Of a DNA stretch of 64,000 bases, positions 56,747-64,000 are shown piece by piece. Every line of letters starts with the position of its first letter. Position 1 is the first letter of the stretch. Below the pieces are notes generated by a model, which worked only from the letters and a program-made list of their open reading frames with translations, searched no databases and was not told the DNA's origin. Source of the DNA: Thozetella sp. PMI_491 (taxonomy: Eukaryota > Ascomycota > Sordariomycetes > Chaetosphaeriales > Chaetosphaeriaceae); contig MU270049.1 of assembly GCA_021432635.1 (NCBI GenBank), forward strand, positions 122,218-186,217, written 5' to 3'. A program made the translations under genes and the position numbers.

Positions 56747-58679
56747 ACTTGGGACTGTTGTCTGGAGTCGTAGCTGTGACCACCAGGGCCAACCCCAAAA
56801 TGACTTAGGTGCATTACATATAGATAGGGCCGAGATATAGAACGCTAGACACTTATTCGCCCCCATTTTCTCCAGACAAGCCGATCGCACCCCAGATTGC
56901 GCCGAGGAACGGGGCCCCGATTCTGGCGGCTCGGCCTGTGAATATGCTTGCGCCAGGGGCTACAATATATTTGGTCCACGTGACTTGCTGTTCCGTGGTG
57001 GGAGCAATATCGCGGTCATGATGAAGTTGGAATGGAAGTAAACAAATGAAAAGGGGCCGGTAACAACCCGCAGATGACCAGGGTTGCCAGCACTCACGTT
57101 TGCACGTGCGCACCCGGAAGTGGGATTAAAGGAGGGGGCCAACTTCGAGGCCTGCCACTCCTTCTATCATCTCCTAGCACGACTGGCGCAGCAAGGTACG
57201 CGCTGAGGACGGGGCGCTACTCCTGGCGTCGCTGTGACGTACTTTCTGTTCTGAAAGAGACTTGGTTTATTTGATAGGGCCGCACCCGGACACATGACGA
57301 TTCAGACTAGGAGAGAGAATCTCTGTAGTCGCACAGCCCCCGCCCTGGCCCCCCCCCCCCCTTCTTCCTCCCGCTGAATCCCCCCACATCCCTGATCCGC
57401 ACTCAAGGAAAACGGCGGCAGTCGAGCCACACGGCCCCGCCCCGGGCGGCCATCAAAGGCCTGAACAATAGCCTTGTACCTACATGGCATTCCCACCGGG
57501 CGGCGCCCCTCCCCCCAAACCTGTCTCGGGCGGTTGCGTGTGCGCTCAGACGTTGTTGCTGGATTCGGCTCGAAACAGGCAACTGTCAATCAGTTACCAG
57601 GCGTCTGGGCCCCCGCTGGTTCGCCAGATTCGCCAGACAGGGTCTCGGACGGCTCAGGACAGGGACAGGGGCAGTTGCAAGAAAGCGGGGATCAACCACA
57701 ACCGCACTCATGCGCACCAGATCAAACGTCCCATCCTACGGCGCCCCGGGCCTCTTGCCACGCAGACGCAACCCATTCCAGGCAAGACCCGCGACGCTGC
57801 ACCTAGGGTGTTTCTATACGGCCTACACAGTAGAGCCCCATTGTGTTTCATCCAGCGCCCGAACCTGGTTTGCCCGTAGACCAAAGTACATACGATGCAG
57901 ACGTACCACGCCTCGATATGTTGCCATCTCCCCGAGGAAAATGGCTCTGGAGCAGACTTGGATATGTTGGAAGCAGAGAAGGCCCGGTAGGTGCGGCAGG
58001 CAGCTAAGGAAGATTGTTATGTGTGGTGGGTCCGGGAGAAGAGGGGGGTTTTCCCTTTTTTGTATTTTATTTTATTTTATTTATTTCCCTCCCTCTCTCT
58101 CCTGGGCTACGAGCATTGCTATTGCCCTCTACCCTTTACCGCCCAATGGCCTGTCCCACAAAATTACCTACATAAACCTAAAGACGACTTCACCCTCGTC
58201 TCCTGCAAGTCATCATCTGGTCATCATCCCTGTGCCTCCGCTTGTCGGTAGTTAACCCCTCTCCCGTGCCGCCCCTCCCAGAACACACCCCCCCCTTCGA
58301 CGGGGGGTGCTCTCATTGTAGTACAATTCTCTCGCGCACCCTTGCCATACCTTTCCGGCCTTGCGAACCAGACCGAGCCCTGGCATATTTTAGCATTGAC
58401 GATACAGTCCCACCGTTCGTGCGATCCTGACCTTAACCTGCAACCGGCGCCGGCGCTTGCTGCCCACTTGCAGAGAGACAGCGTGAACTTTGCCCAACTA
58501 GCGGTCAAGGGCAAACCTTTCACTGCGCGTACTACATCCTTTCCCCCCTTCTCCCTGCGGAACTTGCTCCGAACCTGCAGCCCAAAAAAAATCCCCCCCC
58601 AAGAAGGGAAGCCCGGCCGATCCCCCAACCGCGCAGACTAGCGACCCCGGGACCTCACCATCCCGGTCCCAATTCGTCC
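56747..58679. other. Intergenic upstream of TRM9
   Basis: 1.9 kb with no recognisable gene. It contains a 13-C homopolymer at 57349-57361, a TTTTA-repeat tract at about 58064-58083 and a pyrimidine-rich leader. Confidence 0.5.
58064..58083. repeat. TTTTA pentanucleotide repeat
   Basis: Four tandem ttta/tttta units in the TRM9 upstream region. Confidence 0.75.
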
Positions 58680-59732
58680 ATGGCTGCAGCAGCACCGTCT
58701 CCGGCTCCTGGTGTCGCTGCGGCGGCTGCAGCACCAGCAGGAGTCGACCCTGCCCTTTGCGTGGAAAGTGACACGACTCGGAGCACTGCGCAGGAGACGG
58801 CGGCATCGCTACCGCCACCCTCTAGAAGACAGCAGGCGCCTGCCCCCAGGTCTGCCCCAGTCTCCACGCCTGCCCCAGGCCCGGAGGACTTGGACCCCGA
58901 GACCTACGAGCGCACCCACGTGCACAGCGTATACGAGGCCATCGCGCCACACTTTTCTGCAACCCGCTACAAGCCGTGGCCCGTTGTTTCCGACTTCCTG
59001 CTCGCCCAGCCTGCCGGTGCCGTGGGCCTGGACGTGGGATGTGGTAACGGAAAGTATCTAGGCGTGAACCCAAATGTGTTCCTTGTGGGCTCCGACCGGA
59101 GCGCCTCGCTCGTGGCCTTGGCCCGCCAACACGGCCAGCCAGTTCAGGGGCCTGCAGGTCACGTCCACCTCAGGGGAGGACAGGGTACGGCAGCCGACCC
59201 AAGTGCAGCATCATCAGCCGCTGACACAGAGGTCCTCGTGGCTGATGGTCTCTCGCTACCCTTTCGGTCCCGCACCATGGACTTTGCCATATGTGTAGCT
59301 GTGCTCCACCACCTCTCCACGCGAGAGCGCCGGCAGCAGGCGATCCGGCACCTGCTCGACTGCATCAGGAGACCCGATCGTCAAGAGACGGACGGCTCCC
59401 GAGGGGCGCTACTGTACGTCTGGGCGCTCGAGCAAGGCACCAGCCGCCGCGGTTGGGAGGAGGGCGGGGAACAGGACCTACTAGTGCCCTGGGTCATGAA
59501 AAGTCAGCAGCAGAAGCGAGCCAAGAGGAAGGGCGGAGACGAAGCTGCAGCGGGCGAGGATCAAGCGCCATCAGAGGACGGAAGCGAAAAGAGGGATCAG
59601 ACATTCCAACGGTATTACCATCTCTACAGGGAGGGGGAGCTGGAAGAGGACGTGCGAGCCGTTGGGGGGCGCGTCCTCCGCAACGGCTATGATAGAGACA
59701 ACTGGTGGGCCATCGCTGCCGATGCATCATGA
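58680..59732 (+). CDS. trm9: tRNA wobble-uridine carboxymethyl methyltransferase Trm9
   Basis: Single exon, 350 residues. It uses S-adenosylmethionine to complete the mcm5U (and mcm5s2U) modification at the wobble base of tRNAs, with Trm112 as partner. The SAM-binding motif I is LDVGCGNGKYLGVNP at 117-131. GSDRSASLVALA, VLVADGLSLPFRSRTMDFAICVAVLHHLSTRERR and LLYVWALEQGTSRRGWEEG are family hallmarks, and the end is NGYDRDNWWAIA. The first 70 residues are an Ala/Pro/Ser-rich extension absent from yeast. A low-complexity insertion sits between motifs I and II (about 160-185). The first in-frame ATG is at 58680. Confidence 0.95.
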   Translation: MAAAAPSPAPGVAAAAAAPAGVDPALCVESDTTRSTAQETAASLPPPSRRQQAPAPRSAPVSTPAPGPEDLDPETYERTHVHSVYEAIAPHFSATRYKPWPVVSDFLLAQPAGAVGLDVGCGNGKYLGVNPNVFLVGSDRSASLVALARQHGQPVQGPAGHVHLRGGQGTAADPSAASSAADTEVLVADGLSLPFRSRTMDFAICVAVLHHLSTRERRQQAIRHLLDCIRRPDRQETDGSRGALLYVWALEQGTSRRGWEEGGEQDLLVPWVMKSQQQKRAKRKGGDEAAAGEDQAPSEDGSEKRDQTFQRYYHLYREGELEEDVRAVGGRVLRNGYDRDNWWAIAADAS

Positions 59733-61205
59733 TACGTCGCAAGGCGGTGGGAAAAGGGACAAGGCGGAGGAGGCAGGCAAACAAGTAAAACCCGAGAGGA
59801 AGAAACAGCAGTGGCTGGCGAGTGAAACAAGATAAAAAGATCCAAATATAAACAAAATACGACGCTGTGTCGCTTGCCGTGCCATGATCCTCTTTTCTGG
59901 GGCTGGAGCCGCCCCGTCCATCGGCGCCCTTGGTACGCCTAAAGTATCCCGCTGAGAAAAGTTTTATTTTGGCGCAAGATGGTGCTATGCTCGTTATTGG
60001 ATGCCCTTGGTCTGGTTCCCACGATCATCATCCGTTGGGTGTTTTGATCAGGTGCTAAATGTGGTCTAATTTTCGCTCTCTATCATGACAACGCCAGTGC
60101 CGGCTCTGAACCCTTCCCTTTCAAGTATAGATCTGCCATTTTGCGTGTCACCCATCCCGCCGCCCTTCAGATGTGCAACCGGGTATAAGAGATGCCTTCA
60201 CTGGTAGACGAGATATCTAACCGATGGCAAGGGCGACCTGTTTCTCCTCGCGAACCTCCCTGTCCCTTACCCACCTCCATTGGCTCTGACGAAGACTCCT
60301 TACACTTACATCATCCCGGATAAGAGAAAATGGTATTTGTCTCGATTTTTCTGCCGTCCGCGCACATACCCTCCCCCAGTCCACCATTTTCCAGATCGAG
60401 AGAAGAACAAAGCACGGCAAGAAACAAAAATAAAGGTACAGAGAAGTTGGCCCATTGCCGCCTCGCCACGTTTCCGGCGGCTGCTTTCCCCACGGCCACG
60501 GACATTACAAAGATGTGAAAAGAAGAATGGCGGGAAAGAATGACGAAAAGAGAATAGAAACTACTGAATAGCTCCATAGTTCCGGAGGGTTGTAGTTAGT
60601 GGGTGTACGGCAAATAGACGGAGTGAAAAGACGAAAAGAGAAAAACAGAAGCAGACAGTATGTGCGTGCCGTCGCTAATGCAAATGCCATGATGTGTCGT
60701 GAGAAGAAAAAAAAACTGGTATTGATGAAATGGTCCCCTTCCCTCCTTTAAGGCCTTCCTTCCCCCGTCCAACCTTTGTCCCGCCCGCCCCCCGGAACCC
60801 CTTTGCCATTCCAACGCAAGTCTTCCTGCCCTCTTTTTCCGGTCCTATCCCGACTCCCCAGAGTGCTGGTTCGCTGTACCGTCATGATGCCCTAGGCGCC
60901 TGGCTCGAAACCAAGACCGATGCGGAATCGAAAATCCAATGCTTCGCTGTGCTGCGTCTAGTTTTGTCGTACGTCGAGAATGTGATGTGACCAAGAAGAA
61001 ACATATTCCTTGTAACCCGCGCAACTCCATCATGACCTGTATTCATTCTTCGTTCATGCCGTCATCTCTGCAACGCTACTCTTGCTCTCTCCATCCGCCT
61101 GTCGCAACAACACATAAACCCCCTTTCCTAGTTGTGTATGTCCGTGTGGCTTGGGTACCCGTGCCAAGGTCGTATTGCTACGTCCCCTGGCCAGGGCTCC
61201 TGGCG
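59733..61205. other. Convergent intergenic region, TRM9 / Myb gene
   Basis: 1.5 kb between stop codons. No recognisable coding exon or RNA gene; long 3' UTRs are possible. Confidence 0.5.
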
Positions 61206-62689
61206 TCAAAGTGGCCGCCGTGAGGGATCGGGATCGGGCGGGTCGTGGTGTCGACGGCGGCTCGCCTCGCGTATGTCCGCCTGCGGGCTCGCTCTTCGCT
61301 TGGCTGCGGACGCGGGAGACTCGACGGGAGGGTAGCCGGACAGCGCAGGCAAGAACGGACCGGGACTTGCTGTCGCGCTGGGCACTGGGCTAGCACTCGG
61401 GACGCCGGCGGAGTAGGCAGGCGTGCTGTATGGGCTGATGCCCGTCGTCAACTCGGCAACGCTCGGAAGCATTCCCCGCCCCTGCATCCCTGTCTGGATC
61501 GGCGCGAGACCCGGGCCGGGCCCCGAACCAGGCGGGCCATAATTCAGGTCGCCGGGATTCGGCGCTCCATACGGCGTCGGAGGCAGGCTCTCGCGCCGCG
61601 ATGGCAGCGGCCTGCTGCCCCCCGGCGAGGGGAGATGGGGTGGACCCGGGGGGACGGGGCCGCGGCCGTACATCAGCGGTGGCATCCCACCCAAGTCGCG
61701 TGGGAGGCTGCCTTGGGATTGTGAGTGCACATGCCCTCGTGACGGCGAAGATCGGTGTTGCGCAACGGGCGGGTCCGGGCCCGAGCTGCCTGTATTCGAG
61801 AGGGAGAAGGGCACGACGCCCGCGCGCCGCGCCATATCGTTTTCGCCCAGCTGCCAGTGCATCGCCTCCGCCGCGCGCCACGGAACTTGCATTTCTTCGG
61901 CCACTTTCGCCCACATCTCTGGCTTGAACCTAAGAAGGAGTCAGTCGGCCGTTCTTCGCGCCCCCTGGCCGCCACGTCTATAGGCGGCTGTTTTATTCTT
62001 TTGGGCAAAATCATGAAGCTTCCCCAGCGGGAAGGAATCGTCCGAACACGCAGACTGGAGGGAAAGGGGGGGGGGGGGGGGACAGGAGAGGGACAGACAT
62101 ACCTCTCATACAGGCGCGCCAGTTTGTTCTTGCGCTCTTCATCCCACTCGCTCCGGCGCTCTAGATAATTTTGATAGTGTAGCCGACAACTGATGGGGCT
62201 GCGGCCGGGCAACCGCTTCGAGATGTCGTCCCACTTCATGCCGCTGCCGCGAAGTTCGATGATGAGCGCATCCTCCTCGGGTGACCACTTGCTCTGCTTC
62301 TTGGCCGGCGAGTCGCTCGTGTGCGCCGGCATCGTGCGCCTGCCTGCGGGGCCTAGGGCTGCGACAGGCGTTCCCGGGGCCGCGGATCCTCCGAAGTTGA
62401 TGCCGATGCCGGCTTCAACACCGCCTACGCCGGTACCGGGACTAGGGCCGGGGGCAAAGCGTGCCGCGGCTAGGGGCACCCCGATGGCACCGCCGATGCG
62501 AGGGGAGGATGCCGCCGAGGCCGAGGCCGGCGCGAACCTGGCGTAGTGGTGATGCGGTGCGGGAAACCCGCCCGGGGGCGCGATCGCCGCCGTGGTGGTG
62601 GGTGGTACTGAGGTTGACCGGGTGTGCTGGGGAGGAGACACGGAGGACTCATTTGAGTCGGAGCCCTTGAGGAGAGAGGTGATATCCAC
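61206..62689 (-). CDS. Myb/SANT DNA-binding protein
   Basis: Two exons on the minus strand: 62689-62103 and 61929-61206, giving 436 residues. A Ser/Pro/Ala-rich N-terminus of about 130 residues precedes a Myb-like helix-turn-helix, KQSKWSPEEDALIIELRGSG then MKWDDISKRLPGRSPISCRLHYQN. A second, weaker SANT-like segment follows (KLARLYERFKPEMWAKVAEEMQVPWRAAEAMHW). The C-terminal half is Pro/Gly-rich and low in complexity, ending in an Arg-rich tail. Fungal proteins of this build act as nuclear regulators; the target is unknown. The intron carries a 16-G run at 62066-62081. Confidence 0.88.
62066..62081. repeat. 16-G homopolymer in the Myb gene intron
   Basis: Uninterrupted G run on the plus strand (poly-C in the transcript) within intron 61930-62102. 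Confidence 0.85.
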
Positions 62690-64000
62690 GGTGACGGTGT
62701 CTTCGCCAAGCTAAGCCTACAAGGGCGAACGGTGCATTGGCGCCGACAAGGAGCCGCGCGCAAGGTATGGAGCTGCGGGTTCGAGAAGAGCAGCTTGGCT
62801 CGTGTGAAGGATGGCGGTGGCGCAGGCACGTTTTCTGTTGGAGACAGATGCTCCCTCTGGCTGGGTTCTAGTGATGTTAAATGTTTGGAGGTGGCGAAAC
62901 CCCGTTCAACCTGCACGTCTCGGAGCGGTGTGAGCCTTCTTTCCTCTTGCTCTCTCCCCTGCCTCCGCAGCTCGGCTTCGAGGTGACGTTGCAAAGACTG
63001 TCTGCGCCGAATCGCAATGCTCCGGGTGATTGGAAGAGCAGAGCCACCAACGCTGATGCGTGAAATCTGGACCGGATGGGCCGTATGGACGGTCAAAGAC
63101 AAAGAGTCGACAGGAGCCGGCAGGAGCGGATGACAGTCCTTGACAGTCGTGAAAGTTTTGCAATATGTAGGAGTTGGACAGGCTCGGGGTGGCCGGAAGA
63201 GAAGAGGGAAGGTCAGGGTTACGTCCTTAAGAGAGCGTGACGAGGAAAAGCAAGCCCCTAGACAGCTGGCTTAGGTTCGAGAAGGCGTGAGTCGCGTCTT
63301 CGAGGCAGACAAGAACATGATTGGTGTGGCCGCTCAAATCTCTCACCCGCCAATGAATGGAACTATGAGACGAGCCGGGCGTAGACGGCCAAGTGGGCAA
63401 CAAGGGGGGTGGGGGAAAGGGGGAACGGGGTCCAAGGCAGGACAGGGACGCCGGGTGGACGGGTGAGTACGTCAAGATCAGTCAACCTAGTTTGCTTCGG
63501 TTTGCGCTGGCGAGAGTGTGGTGGTGATTGTGGAGGGCGAGAGGCACTCTCCGGTAGTCATGGTCTTGCTATTGCGGTCGGCAGCTGCTGGACGGAACAG
63601 GGTCCAGGCTAGACAGGGCCGGGAGGTCGCGCGGCTGCGCCAGCGAGGTTGGGCAGCACAGCACAAGGGGCTGAAAAGAGAGTAAAATAAGAAAGCAGAC
63701 TAAATTCTCGTCGATGGGCCGCACCAAGTGTGGGTGACCGTCGACAAGAGGCGGTCGTTGGCGGTCGTGAGCTGTGGGGGACAAACCAGGGTCCAGGTCA
63801 TAGGCACGGCACACGTAAACCAGGAGGGAATAGAGCCTTTAAGAGAGGGCTACTAAAGTCTTAAGAACTGTAATACAAGTACACTGATCGCAACTTGGCC
63901 TTGTTGATGGGGCTTTGGGCAGGGCGAGAGCCTGGGGGGGGGACCGGGGGGAGGGGGGCGTGGAAGGAACAAAGTGTGGAGTCAAGTGGCTAGAAATGGG
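62690..64000. other. Upstream region of the Myb gene to window edge
   Basis: 1.3 kb of probable promoter and leader for the minus-strand Myb gene. No recognisable coding sequence; G-rich stretches lie near 63400-63430 and 63935-63958. Confidence 0.5.

Overview
The window is nuclear DNA of a filamentous ascomycete (Pezizomycotina, most probably Sordariomycetes). The evidence is dense multi-exon genes with short introns (about 45-230 bp), GT..AG borders with CTAAC-type branch points, GC-rich coding DNA, a Neurospora-type plasma-membrane H+-ATPase, a DUF3425 bZIP factor and fungal forms of Nic96, Seb1/Nrd1, Pcf11 and SMN. I saw no tRNA, rRNA, CRISPR array, plasmid or phage feature, and no transposon coding sequence. 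Exon limits were worked out by hand from splice signals and reading phase. For every complete gene model the summed CDS is a multiple of three. One exception is the 5' end of the FGGY kinase, which is unresolved.

Layout, left to right: 3' end of a WD40 gene (+); Seb1/Nrd1 transcription-termination factor (-); mitochondrial citrate synthase (+); YHM2 mitochondrial citrate/2-oxoglutarate carrier (+), with an assembly gap in its last intron; an 8.2 kb stretch with no recognisable gene; PMA1 H+-ATPase (+); a small ABM-type dimeric alpha/beta-barrel protein (-); an unrecognised WD40-like protein (+); a bZIP-DUF3425 factor (-); nucleoporin NIC96 (-); an FGGY (ribulokinase-type) sugar kinase (-); an SMN homologue (+); a secreted cupredoxin protein (+); a SERF/4F5-type small protein (-); a four-helix membrane protein (+); Pcf11 cleavage/termination factor (+); an aldo-keto reductase (-) divergent from a Gfo/Idh/MocA dehydrogenase (+); Trm9 tRNA methyltransferase (+); and a Myb/SANT protein (-).

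Functional themes: citrate synthase and the citrate carrier are tandem neighbours that make and export mitochondrial citrate, with PMA1 next on the same strand. Two CTD-interaction-domain termination factors (Seb1 and Pcf11) lie 46 kb apart. The aldo-keto reductase and Gfo/Idh enzyme share one divergent promoter. Most of the window is housekeeping. The less ordinary parts are two GC-AG introns, a 14-nt internal exon in PMA1, the unrecognised 569-residue protein, the mosaic cupredoxin protein, a bZIP basic region with Asp in place of the invariant Asn, a repeated 15-bp palindrome upstream of genes, and the gene-free block before PMA1.
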